Part shown: positions 14,001-26,208 of the stretch, one piece after another | How positions within the stretch are numbered: the stretch's first letter is position 1 | Layout: each line of letters begins with the position of its first letter | Assembly: GCA_905250075.1 (NCBI GenBank) | Contig: CAJNOP010000001.1 | Coordinates: 710,553 to 774,552 of the forward strand | DNA length: 64,000 bases | Direction of reading: 5' to 3' | Source: Rotaria sp. Silwood1 | Lineage: Eukaryota > Rotifera > Eurotatoria > Philodinida > Philodinidae | Notes under the pieces: generated by a model | The model's input: only the letters and a program-made list of their open reading frames with translations | What the model was told of the DNA's origin: nothing | Database searches by the model: none | Translations under genes and position numbers: made by a program

Positions 14001-15145
14001 TCCAAGAGAAAGAGAGAGAGAGAGTGAGAAAGAATAGTTAACGCAAGACTTCGCTCGCTAACTTGCCGTTGTTTTCCTGTTGATTGATGCCGGAGCAGAA
14101 AGAGAAAAGCAATGAAAACTAAGACTATGTTTTTTTATGAACAATGTCGAAAAAGAGAAAGCGTAATAAGAAAAAAGAATAGAGAAAAGGAAGAGGAACA
14201 AGAGAAATAAAGTAACAAAAATAACAAAATCGACTTCGTTATTTCCAAAAATCGTCATTATGACAATAACAAGACATTTATATATAAAAAAGAAAATAAC
14301 ATGAAAAACTTGAAGATTAATAGTTTATGCCTGTTTCCTTTTTATTCTTCTCTTTTTTTCTCTCTGTCTCTCTTCATTTATATATATATATATGAATACT
14401 TAAAGTAAAACTTCATTTGATTATGCATAATACAAAATCTTTCGTTTGTAGTTTTTATTCAAACAATAAATATTGTTATAAAGTTAATCAAAAATGTTCA
14501 AAGACAAAGAAAAAGAATTTTTTATATCTTTTTCTTTGTTCTTGTCTGATTTCTTCGTTTCTTAATTCATCGAACTACGTAGTAGATTAAATGTAGGGAA
14601 GAACCCCAAGCGAGCAGGTTGATGCATCATTAAAAATACTACTATAGTTTCTTTCTATTTGGAGTGCGTGTGTAATTCTTGTCCTAACAACAGTAAGGTC
14701 TCAAAGGAAAAGGCAAGAGCTCGTGTACTGACTATTATCTTGATCGAATTTTAGTAACAATAGACAAGAAAAAAAATGATGACAAGTGTAAAAAATCATG
14801 CGCGCGCGCTCATATATAAAAACAAGTTGGAATAGAAGAATGCAAGTGATTGAGAAGGGTCAGCGTGTTTTCTCGATAATAATTAAGTAAATATAGTTCT
14901 GTGTCAATAAGAAAAAAAAAACAATAAAGAAATTTAAATTACACGTTTACAACCAAATAAAAAGACTAGTGATTGCAGTCGATAGTTTCTTTTCCTTTTT
15001 TTCCATTATTATCGCTACTCTTCTTATATTAACATCCAATCAGTTAGAAAAAAGTTGTAAGAAACAAACTACTTACTTCATTCGTTGTTTGGTTCATCTG
15101 CATCTGAATAGTTGATAATTCCGTGCGCATGCTTTCATCATTCAT
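11023..15145 (-). CDS. SNAP25: SNAP-25, synaptosome-associated Qbc-SNARE
   Basis: Supplies two of the four helices of the exocytic SNARE bundle on the plasma membrane. Exons: 15145-15077, 12686-12645, 12583-12535, 11680-11563, 11494-11360, 11297-11153 and 11088-11023. They total 624 nt, giving 207 aa, the usual family length. Helix 1 contains [10 protein letters not shown] and LDEQGEQL; helix 2 contains [20 protein letters not shown] and ends near NQNNQIERI, with Q at both ionic-layer positions. The linker has a cysteine cluster, CCGLC, the usual palmitoylation site, with three Cys where vertebrate SNAP-25 has four. The start exon begins [10 protein letters not shown], matching the conserved N-terminus. 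The second intron-bounded exon is shared with an alternative first exon at 13654..13770. Large introns (2.4 kb and 0.85 kb) contrast with 60-nt ones. Confidence 0.97.
13654..13770 (-). CDS. SNAP25: Alternative first exon of SNAP-25
   Basis: Starts with ATG and encodes 39 residues beginning [11 protein letters not shown] and ending [15 protein letters not shown], then a donor gtaaag. It joins in phase 0 to the same exon (12686-12645, SLESTRRM) as the canonical first exon at 15077-15145, giving a 223-aa isoform. The end of the exon keeps heptad spacing where the canonical exon encodes the start of SNARE helix 1. An AG lies two bases before the ATG (13773-13774), but inclusion of this exon after the canonical one would shift the frame, so the two are mutually exclusive starts. 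This implies a second promoter or trans-spliced 5' end inside the gene. Not tested against transcripts. Confidence 0.75.
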
Positions 15146-16644
15146 TTTGATAAGTTTTTAGTTTTCGATATTTTAATAAAAAAAAACACAGATATATTAT
15201 ATTAGGTCGGTGGCTTTTCACCGATAGTTCTATACTATCTGAAAATAAAAAAAGAAAGGAAAGAAGAACGAGTAACAAATATTGGTAACGATGACAGGTG
15301 AGGGACGATAGGCAACGCCATCCTTTTCATATATATTTGGTAGAAGCTCAGTTTTATTGATTAGAGAGAGAAAAATATAAATTAAACGAATAATGTAGCC
15401 AAAAGCAATACACAGAAGTATGGTAGAATACATAAGTACTAACATGGCATGGTGGTAAGATGGACGATGAGTGTTTGTTTTTGAGTTTGTTGACTAACGA
15501 GTTGTTCTTCACTATTGGTCTTTGTTTATAGCAAATGTTTCTATATTATTTAACCTGGATACTTTTTTTCACAGATGTTTAATGTAAGAAAATTATTAAA
15601 GCATTGTTTTGATGAAAAAATATTTATTATTAATTTAATTGACTTGTAAACATGACGATAGAGGACGCTACTTGATGTCAATATGCTCTTTAATTCTTTT
15701 ATTACTAGGAGTCCACTGATAAAAATATGTATATATAAATACATATATAGCACATAACTGTCATTTCACAAATAATTAAAAAATCATTTAAGAAATCAAA
15801 CAGATATAAAAAATAAGTTTTTGAATTGCACCAAATAAAGCTCTACCTTAGAGAATTATTTATTATTTATAAGAACATACACAGTTATTATTTTATATAA
15901 AAAAAGAGAATAATTTGAAAAACAATTCTAAATAAACCCATACTACAAATGACTGAGCAATGTCGAATGTATTCAGAGATGATCTGACTTAATGGTGTCA
16001 GAGGTATAGCAATTTCCTCAGCTCATCGATTCAAGAAAATTTTTTGGTCTTTCCTAGCAAAATTGAAAATTGTTCCTGCATTTTTTTTAGAAAAAAAAAT
16101 TTCGACATTCTCTTCTCCCCGCCCTTTCTAATGTTAGCTGCTCTAGATCAGCCTTGATTATACTCCATAACCTATAGTGAAAGTGTTTCATTATATGTCT
16201 TATCATTTTATTGATCAAAAGAGATAGATGATGTCAGAATCATTATAAATCATAGCAAAGCTTTTTTTTTGATGCAATTGAGTCTTATTCACTAAAACAT
16301 AATGAAAAGAAAATCGATGAATATTATTATTGTATTAGGAAAATTTGTTGTGCATGACTTTTTCAAGATTTCGATAAAAAAAAATGCATCGTTTTTCTTT
16401 GTTTTTCTATCAATCAAATAATTATTTATACGATTGAGTTGGCTAGATTTATTTATTCAATGACATATATTCTTCACATCAGCAAAGCATATATAAATAA
16501 AAGCCTAATCTTCAATTGAAGAACAGGTTTGTTAACTTTTCATTACCATAAAAACTACTATTTTCATATAGAAAAAACAAAATTATTTTATAAATAATTT
16601 ATTCAAAGAAAGAAAAGAAAAACAGAAAGAGAGAATAAACATAA
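15146..16644. other. Intergenic, 5' of SNAP-25
   Basis: AT-rich, no coding potential seen. It must contain the promoter of the canonical SNAP-25 transcript and the 3' region of the Ly6/EGF gene. No motif stands out. Confidence 0.5.
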
Positions 16645-19600
16645 TTAAATATCAACATGTTTTTCACATTGATTTCCAGTAAATTTGCTTCGGCATAAAC
16701 ATGCAATTTTATTTCCTCGTGCCACACATGTACCCCCATTAGTACATGGGTTCGGAAAACAAGGATGAACACCTAAAATAATTAAAACGAAACAAATTCT
16801 CTTTTTTTTATATTTCTTTTTTCTCTTATCTTACGAGTTTCACAAAAGACACCTGTATATATTTGATTACAATGACATTGAGCATAACCATCAAAACCCA
16901 TATAACATGTACCGTAATTTCGACAAAGGGTGTCATTACATTTATGTAAATCATACTGACACATACGTCCAGTAAATCCAGGTAAACATTGACAACGATA
17001 ATCATGCACAAGGTCAATACATGTACCATTATTCATACATGAATCCATTCGACAATCATCAATATCTTTAAATGAAGGGGAAAAGAAAGTCAAATGTTAA
17101 TTAGTTTAATTATTATAGAAATAATAATCTTACTTATTTCACAATACTTTCCAGTAAAACCTTTTGCACATTGACATGTATATGATGCAATACCATCAAT
17201 ACATGTTGAACCATGTTGACATGAATGACTAGCACAATCATTCCATTCTAGAGATTAACAAAAAATAGATATGTTTGAATAATTTTCAATACAAGACTTA
17301 CTTAAATCACATCGCTGTCCTTCATAATCGATTGGGCAAATACATTTAAATGATGTAACTGTATTAACACAAACACCACCATTGAAACATTGAGGTGATG
17401 AACAACTTTTTTCCACTAGTAGGTGTCACAAAATAAATTGTGGATATAAACTATTAAAAAACAAAACATTTTAATTCAAATACTTCTTTCACATCGATGA
17501 CCCATAAAATTATCTGAGCATTGACAACGATAGGACTCTCCATCATCATGACATGTGCCATTATTAAGCTAAAATTTATAAAAATAATATAAAATAAAAA
17601 TATATCATGTAAAAAGATTTCTTACACATGGATTGTATTTGGCACAATAACTGCTAACTAAAGAAAAAAATTTCAATGAGCAATGTGCGGAAGTATTTTT
17701 TGTTCTGTTGACCGAGACTAATTATGAGAAAAAAATTCTTTGAATCGGGAACTAAAAATTGTGCTTCAATTTTCTATAAATTTTAACGAATTATGTTATA
17801 AACGACAGCAGTCACAATAAAACGTATGTGAAATGATCAGAATAAACCGATGAACTTCATTGACTGAATCAGAATTGGTATCAACACAGATTTTAGATTT
17901 ATTATGTCACAGAGGATGTGTAATGAAACTTTGTTGAAAGTTAACAACGTCAAATATCACTATCTAGAGATGAAATACTACGACAATTTGTTAGTCCAGT
18001 ATTCATATTAGTTTCAGACTGATTTCATCATCTCTGAACTGAATTAATTCAAGAAGGATAAGTAGGAATCGGGACTAAAAAAACACATTTGGTCGTATAT
18101 ATCTCTACTTTTGATACAAAATGTTTCTATCTGATAAAATATTTCTAAACATCAATAAAGATTATAGGTGAAACAGAAACATGTTAAAATTGAAATTTTA
18201 ATTATAATACATTTAAAATAGCAATGAAGTTGATTTATATCGCTACTCTATTCTATATAGAATTTTTCGCTCTTAGAATAATCAATTCTTGCTTAATGAT
18301 GACGTTTTGTTAGAAATACAGGAAGATAAACTTATGTAACATCTGACTTCATTTTTCAAGGGATTCCTCAACATTAATTCTATTGCTACTATCAGTCCTT
18401 TCTCTCAAAATTATATTATTATCATGCCTCATTTTTAAATGTAACACGTACTGACATTTAACAATATCTTGATGTCCTTTTGTATTGATGGTTTTTTTTT
18501 CGTTCACTATCATACCTAAATACGTCCGAAACCTACTACACAAAATCAGAAAAATAAAACTTAAAAATATTACCGATCATTTTAATTCTTTCATCTTAAG
18601 ATCAATTATATTTTCAAAAAATGCAAACTTCAGTTACAGAAAGTAAGGATATTATTGTATGTCAAAAACTTCTATAATACATATCTCACGTGCCTTGATC
18701 ACATCGACGACCTGTCCATCCTGTACGACATTTACATTGAAAACCACCACGATCATTTGAAATACAACGACCATTTCGACATGGATTATGTGGTGCACAT
18801 GGATCCAAACGAGCTAGAAAAATCACAATTAAAAAATATTTTTACAATAACAAAAAGAAAAACTTCTAACCTTCATCACAACTTTTTGCAGCAATAACAC
18901 GATTTTGACATAAACATACATATTTATCATCAGGCATTGGAATACAAACCCCATCAAGTCCACATGGTTCTCCAGCACATGGTGACGATTCAGAATCTAA
19001 AATAATCTCATCGATCATAAATCAAAAACATTTTTTCTTTCATAAATATTTTTCTACCTTCTTCAGCATTATCAACTGCTGCTTCTTTCAATAATAGTGG
19101 AAGAAGTTCTTCTGGAACTAGACCAGTTACTAAATAATACATATAGATATATTACTATTAAATTCTTGAAGATAGCAACCAAATCATATTTCATACATGT
19201 TTCACAATTTATTCCCGTATAACCATATGGACATTCACATCCATATGAACCATAATTCATTATACATCGACCACCATTTTTACAACTACATCCAACTTGA
19301 TAAGCTACCAAAAAATTAAATAACATAAATTCAAACAAATCATCAAATAATTCTTTTCATATACATACATCTTGTACAATCATCTTGCCATGGTGCACAA
19401 ATACAAGTAAAACCTTCTTTTGTATCAAGACATATTGTTCCATCGTGACAAGGATTTTTCGAACAATCTTCAAATCCTAAGTAAATGAAACAAAATTTCT
19501 CCATAAAACAAAATTTATATTTGTTTCTATTCAACCTCGTATTGAATCTAGATCACCTCCATTACACATATCTGATGAACACATACACCAATAAGTTTGC

Positions 19601-20019
19601 ATATATGTTATACATCCATCAGCAAGTAATTCTCGTGCCCATTGTTGAGTTGTACATTGTCGTTCATTGACTAAATTTTCAATAGAAGAAATTTTATTTA
19701 ATAATTATGAAAATATAAAAGACAAACTAGTTGCATTAGCGTGTTTTGCTTTAATATAACAACGTTGTGTCCAATGACAAGGTGAAACACATCCATCATT
19801 TGCATCTTTACATGCATAACAACGTTTATCTTCATCAGAAACATATAATTCTAAAAATTTTATATTTAAATATTTCTTTGTATTTTTTGAATTATTTCTT
19901 TTTATACCAGATGGATGATTTGTTTTTTTCTTTATCATTGGTGTTGATGTTATAATATGAATAAAGAAAATAATTGTAAAAAATTGGAAGATCTCGCAAA
20001 AAGAAAAATAATAAAACAT
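16645..20019 (-). CDS. Secreted Ly6-like domain plus ten EGF repeats
   Basis: Thirteen exons: 20019-19728, 19670-19536, 19476-19369, 19304-19197, 19129-19058, 18996-18871, 18813-18690, 17653-17626, 17568-17484, 17415-17302, 17247-17134, 17065-16835, 16772-16645. They total 1665 nt, giving 554 aa. Order: signal peptide (about 1-28); a cysteine-rich segment opening [12 protein letters not shown] and closing MCSSDMCN, the pattern of a Ly6/uPAR three-finger fold; two EGF repeats; a short acidic/leucine linker; eight more EGF repeats, several with the classic CxCxxGFTGxxC ending. Most exons hold one EGF, as in Notch/Crumbs-type genes. The frame ends HVDI-stop with no membrane segment, so the protein is predicted secreted. 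A TTG at 20025 is upstream in frame; the first ATG is 20019. I cannot assign an orthologue. Confidence 0.92.
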
Positions 20020-21316
20020 ATTCAAGAATATTACGGAGAAGCGAACAACCTTACCATCATTTATACATTGAGATTTTATCTTTCGTTATATCCTTGTTTT
20101 ACGAACCTGATTATGCGTTTATGTGAGTGTGATTATATTTGTGTATAACCAAACGTCTTCATTGAACAAACAAAAACGTAGGTACCTATTGTATTATATG
20201 ACATTTTCACTAAACGCTCTCTTATTCGTATACAACACCTAGATTAGAACACGATGAGATTAAATAACACCATTATTCATTTTTCTATCGTATTGTTGTA
20301 CAAGAAGTGAGAATGAGACAACATACTACAAGTACTCATGCAGCCAGACAGTTGAAGCCTCTCAATCTCATTATTACTCAACACTTTTTTTAGCAGAAGA
20401 AAAATGAAATAAAATGATTGAATACATCAAAGCTTTTTTTATTTACATTTAAAAAAATCAAAACAAAAATTTATGCTTTACATCAGTTTTTCTTTTGCGT
20501 TTCAACTACTATCAATAAGTTCTAATGACAAGATAACTAATATAGATTTTGGAAAAAAAATTATTAAGTTTTCTTTGATTGATATTTGCCGCCTTTCCCA
20601 ATCTGCAAGATGGAAAAAAATGATATATCTAACTCGTCTGCTATTTGTACTGTCGTTTTTTTCTTCTGTATGCTATCTTGAGAACGAACGAACACTCAGT
20701 TATATTTATGATCTATAGTCTCATCATCTAAACGGATTGGTTACTGATATATTTATATGATGGAAAATATATATATCACTTATATACGATATAGCAAAAG
20801 AAGAAAAAAAGCCAATCATGAAACGATGCGAAATTAGTATTGTAGAATGAGAGAGAATAACTTCTATACAATGGACAGAATAAATGATCATTTGAATGAT
20901 GATCAAAGTTACTGGATACATATATATGTAAGAATGATTATGGTGAGAATATTGAGTGTCAGTTACACAAGTTCTTTTTTTGATTTAGTGTAACAATCAT
21001 ATTCAAAAACAAAAATTATTATTTTAATTAAGAAATAATTTTTGAAGTAGAATTTACTTGTGAAAGAAAATCTTCAGAACTGACTCTCACTCCATTATTT
21101 ATCTTTCAATGTCAGTTAGTCTTTCATAATATCTTAATAATATTTTTCTTCATATCCTTTTAAATATTAATTATTGAAAGATTTCGTATAAATATGTATC
21201 ACTAAAATAATCTAAAAACTCTGTAGAACTAAATCTATTACATTTATTTCTTAAAAAAAAAAAAAATTTCCTGTTTTCTTTCAGCAAATAATTTCTTATT
21301 TAGTCTAATAAAATAA
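20020..21316. other. Divergent intergenic region, Ly6/EGF gene and Hox4
   Basis: 1.3 kb between two divergently transcribed developmental-type genes, so it should hold both promoters. A small open frame near 20611..20718 has a hydrophobic start but only 14 residues after it and is not supported as a gene. A pyrimidine-rich acceptor sits just before the Hox4 ATG. Confidence 0.5.
21268..21284 (+). promoter_or_regulatory. Splice acceptor in the Hox4 5' leader
   Basis: A strong polypyrimidine tract and AG (tcctgttttctttcag) end 32 nt before the Hox4 ATG. It is either the end of a 5'-UTR intron or a spliced-leader trans-splice site. Sequence alone cannot separate the two. Confidence 0.5.
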
Positions 21317-22121
21317 ATGGATTTACCATATCATAATTCATATCACTATAATCATGAATGGTCAATACCTTCAACATCTGATCATTGTTCATTATATTCA
21401 TCACAAAATCATTCAACAAGTTGTTATAATATAAATTCTTGTCCTCCTCATACTCCTTCTTCATCATCTTCATATTATGATTATTATACTCCATCAAATT
21501 GTTGTCCATCAACATCTAATACTTATTCAACTCATTACAATACTTATTCATCATTTAATCAACATAATACAAATCAAATAGGTCCTTCAGCTCAAACAAA
21601 TAGTATTTCAATTGCATCTGAGTAAGACAAAAAAATACAAAAATTTTCAAATTTTTTTTTCTTTTGTTGTACCTTTTTATTTTTTATTGAATATTAATTA
21701 AGACTAACAAAAACTAATAATGAAACAATATCTGCTAGTATTATTTATCCTTGGATGAAAAAATTACATGTTAAAAATCTAGTACAAAGTACTGATGGTA
21801 CAGAAACATATAAACGTATTCGTACAGCATATACACGTAGTCAAATTCTTGAACTTGAAAAAGAATTTCATTTTAAAAAATATTTAAATCGTCGACGACG
21901 TATTGAAATAGCACGAACATTGATGTTAACGGAACGACAAGTTAAAGTAAATATTATATATTCCAAATTTGCTTTTATTTTAGTTTTAATTTTGTTTTTT
22001 TTTTTTGTGTATAAAGATTTGGTTTCAAAATCGACGTATGAAATGGAAGAAAGATCATAATTTACCAAATACAAAATCAAAATTAATTGAAACAACAATA
22101 AAACAAGAACTTAATGATTAA
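21317..22121 (+). CDS. Hox4: Hox4/Deformed-class homeobox transcription factor
   Basis: Exons 21317-21621, 21703-21946 and 22017-22121, totalling 654 nt, 217 aa. The N-terminal ~100 residues are Ser/Tyr/Asn/Thr-rich and disordered. Exon 2 carries the PBX/Exd-binding hexapeptide YPWMKK, then a 16-residue linker, then the homeodomain ([18 protein letters not shown] onwards). Exon 3 starts exactly at [12 protein letters not shown], so an intron splits the homeodomain between positions 46 and 47. The tail [10 protein letters not shown] immediately after helix 3 and the short YPWM-homeodomain linker are diagnostic of the Hox4/Dfd paralogy group. The protein acts in the nucleus in anterior-posterior patterning in the family. 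No other homeobox is visible in 64 kb. All key DNA-contact residues (W48, F49, N51, R53) are present. Confidence 0.95.
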
Positions 22122-25100
22122 AAAATGCTCCTCTTTTTTTTTCTTTTCATTTATATTTGATTTTCTTTTTTTTCTTCTTTTTTTGTCTATCTATGATCTG
22201 GATTGTTCATTAAATATGTACACGTTTTAAACATATGTAAACAACACGCACAATGTTACTTGTTCTGTTCGATCATTTGTCGTATAAAAAAAAAACAAGG
22301 AAACAGATATCATTGACACAGAAGCGGAAAAACGAGAAGGCGAGAGAGAAAACGAACGCGACGTGATCTCAATTGATAAATTGATACACATCTGCTATGA
22401 TCACAGTTCAAATTGAGAAGAGAACGAGATCAGTGTTTTGATTAATGAGGTTTTATTCGACCTTTTCAGATTAAAAAACAAAAAAAAAAACAACAAACGA
22501 GTGTCGATACTTTTTGATCAATAAAAAATGATAATTTATCATTAAATATCATTTGAGATGATTTTTTTATTTGTTACAATAAAGGCAATCATATATATAT
22601 GTAGATAATGATTAAGTGAAAATGATTGTCCATTAGTGTATTATTTGTAATAGACGTTTTCATATGTCAATAATCATCGTTGGCTAAATAGACACGAAAA
22701 ATTTCAAGTGTTCCGTTCAAATTATTCTTCTGAATACTCTAGAGAAAGTACTAAGTTCAAAGCACCGATATACTAGACATGTACCAGCAAAGTACTTGAT
22801 GTGAGTACTTTGAAAATTGTCACTAGTTATTCGAATCTAGCTAATCGCTTAGGTACTCCTATCAGTATGTGTGCTAGACGAGTACTTGTATGGATATATA
22901 CACAGAGAAATTTATTGAGGAAAATCCAGTACAATACTCTATTTTTCTACTTTCTTGCATGATACACTGTATGAAAGAAAACACATTGATGTAATCTAGA
23001 AAAAAATTGAATTGTGGGAATTCGAAGCCACCTAGGCGAATTCATATTAGTTTCGTAGTACCCTCCTTTGTTTTTGCTATTGTAAATGACAATCAAGCAA
23101 ACCGAAGTAATAGATCGTACATAATGGTAGTTGATATTTTCTTTTAAAGAAGACAATTGCCATGTATCAACAAAGAAATAAGTAACTGTTAAGTTTATTG
23201 ATTTGTTTTTTTGCAGTAAGAAACAATAGACTTTTAAGAATTTGTAAATGTAAATTAACATACCTGTATCTTATAAGAAAGTAAAGTAATTGATTATTTT
23301 TTCCTTGACAATAATATTTATTGTTAATTACTATTGTTTGAACCGAAACTAAATAGCGAAATGGAAGAGAGAACTGCTAGAGATATAGCATTGATATGTT
23401 CCTCCATTCAATCTTTTATTGTCTTTATCCATAGTAGTCTTGGTCAACTGTGCCCATCGAATTCTATTCTGTATCGTAAAAATTCTTTTTCTAGACAGAT
23501 TTCATGATTGATTAATGATCGATCATCTTCATACACTTTATTTTGAACCAATAGTATAGCTTCAGAACAATCAAACAATACTACTCTAATGCTTCATAAT
23601 TAAGTGAAGATAATCTAATCATACTGATCTCGATGAATTATTTCGTGTAAATGATGTTAACTATCAATGTAGAATTTACACCGATAATTAATTATTATAC
23701 GCAATGCCTGTGAAATAATTATAAAATTGTAATTATTTTTTTTCTGTTAAGCACTTATTTTTAATTTTTGGTTTCTTGTTCATCGTTAGATTTTTCTATT
23801 CTCAGAGATATGTTAAATCTATTTCCATTTGATATGATCTGCTACTTCAAAATCACAATTACAGCGTTTCTACTGGATTTTTAATTGGTTCTTTGAACTA
23901 ACCTCTCGCTACCCCTCCAGAAAAAGTAAAGTATTAGAAGTAAAATTCAATTTCGAACATGCGGAAAATTTTCCAATTAGATACCTAGAATTAGTGTGCA
24001 CTAGTACCCGACTGAGCATTTGAGCAGTATCGTCAAATATTTGTTTACTAGACATACCTTTGCAGTAGGGCACCTACAGAAAGTAACAATCAAGTAGAAA
24101 TGGGTAAGTCGAAATTGAAGTAAATTTTCTTTTATTGAAGATAAACTATCGAAAGATTTGTTTCCGTGGTCTATATGAAATTTTAACCATCGTTTGCTAA
24201 ATTTTCAGGAGACAAGTTTTTGAGAAATAAGATGATTAATAAAGATTAAGAAGAAAGATATTCAAAGGATTCTATAATCTTTTATTTTATTTCAACTCAA
24301 AATCACTAATGAAAATATTTGTTTTTTCATCATTTCTATCATGCCACTGCATTTCAAATTGAAAACCAAAACTGAAGTGAATAAAAAATCTATACAAGAT
24401 TTATTTCAATGTTTTGTCGTAAGGAAAACTCGCATATAAAAACCAAATAGTGATTTGGATGGAGATGTTTGATTCTTTTGTTTATAAAAGGGACTTTTAT
24501 TTTCGGGTTCTGACTACTGAAAAACTAGGATTTATATTTTGGGAATACTCTGAGGATTTTATTTCTTTTACATCTTTGCTCAAGAAATAATTCTTCTATT
24601 CAAATCATTATTTGGATTCTTTATGGCAGTTACCATTACGAATAAACATCAAAATAAAATCTGTATAGTCAATTTTTGGAGCTAATGTACCTATATTTAT
24701 ATACATCTTTATACTTGACTTAACTTTTCCATTTTTGTTTTCAACACAAACATTCATATATATCATTTTGGAAAATGATTTTTAACGTTAATAAAGAACT
24801 ATAAACCTTCATAGGGTATTAATGAACAATCAATCTATTCTTGTGAGACTAAATGATTGACATGATAAGTTTGTGTTTTTTTGATTGATTCTGCATACTA
24901 TTATAGTATAATTATTATATAGTTCAAAAAGTATCCTTTTGCATTTTGTTTCTTTTCAAAAGTGAACTATAAACTCCTCGTTATTAATAAAAGAGATCCA
25001 ATTATATGATGTATGTATGTATATATATGTTGTGGCCGAAGTTAAAATTCAGCCCAATTCAGAATTCGCCAAGTCGAAATTAGAATTCTAATTTCGTCTA

Positions 25101-26208
25101 GACGAAATTGAAATCTTTTTTGAATGATTCGAAAAACTTAAAGAAATACCAACAACTACAGCACAAGGTAGTCACGAATGATGGTGATCGGGAGGGGGAG
25201 ATCTGGGCAACGGTGAGGAGGGATCTGAGTGAAGGGAACGATGTGAGGATGAATGGAAGGCGAAAACCGTATAGAACCGTAATCTGACTCATATATTCAC
25301 CCGCATAAACTCACTCTCACCCAGACCTCTCCCGCCGTTATCCAGACCTCCCCATCTCACTCACTATCATTCGTGACTCCCTTGTGTTGTAATTTTTGGT
25401 ATTTCTTTAAGTTTTGCGAATCATTCAAAAAAAATTCCAATTTCGTCTAAACGAATTCTGAATTGGGCTGAATTCTAACTTCGGCCATAACATATATATA
25501 TATATTCATTCTTCTATCTCTTTGAAAAGTTGAATTCCGGTTTATTCTATATAGACAATCGAAATTTTTATCAATAAGCCTACTCTCAATATATATATAA
25601 TATAAAATAAAAGTAAGCTCTTCTTGTTCATCATAAAATTCACTTTGAGATTAATAAAATATTGTAAAACTCATCAGATATGAAAAACTTAATTTCCGGA
25701 ACACTTGTGAAACTGCTGATTATACTATGGGTTGTTTTTTCTATGATCATTAAGAATGTTTCAAAACATGGTCTGATCAATACGAGAAATAACTTATGAT
25801 TGTTGAGAATTTCTTTTCATATTCAATAGGAAATATTTCGAACTATTCATCTTTACTGATGAATAATAACATTTTTTATTTGTCTACTTAACAGACAAAT
25901 AGATTCAATTATTTAGATAAGATTTTTTTTGAGTTAAAAGTTATCAAGAATAAAACTGTATTTAATTAATGAATTTCAAAAAATATGACAAATTTTAACA
26001 ATTTTTTTTATTAAATATTCTCACTAGGTTTTCACAAGAAAAAAAAATAAACAAATTCAATCTATAAGATTGATTTACATATGTATCACCTTTCACGTTT
26101 AATTCGTCCAATTATCAAAATATAAACAAAATAGAATAACAAAAACTACAAAAAAGGACTAGAAAAACAACGATTAACATTTCAAATCACTATCTATATC
26201 ATTATTTA
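22122..26208. other. Gene-free stretch, 4.1 kb
   Basis: Contains Hox4 3' sequence (pyrimidine-rich) and a foldback element at 25030..25490. Otherwise AT-rich with no supported gene. Confidence 0.5.
25030..25490. mobile_element. Foldback MITE with arms spanning nearly its whole length
   Basis: The left end (TGGCCGAAGTTAAAATTCAG) is repeated in reverse complement at the right end with few differences. Similarity of the arms continues inward through GTCACGAATGAT and the G-rich stretch around 25185-25240, matched by the C-rich stretch around 25320-25375. The element is therefore an almost complete hairpin of about 460 bp. It is flanked by TA-rich sequence on both sides. There is no transposase. 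The interior is far richer in G+C than its surroundings. Confidence 0.8.

Noticed and set aside
20473-20718. Small secreted peptide frame upstream of Hox4
   Set aside because: Only 14 residues follow the hydrophobic start from the internal ATG, and there is no cleavage motif.
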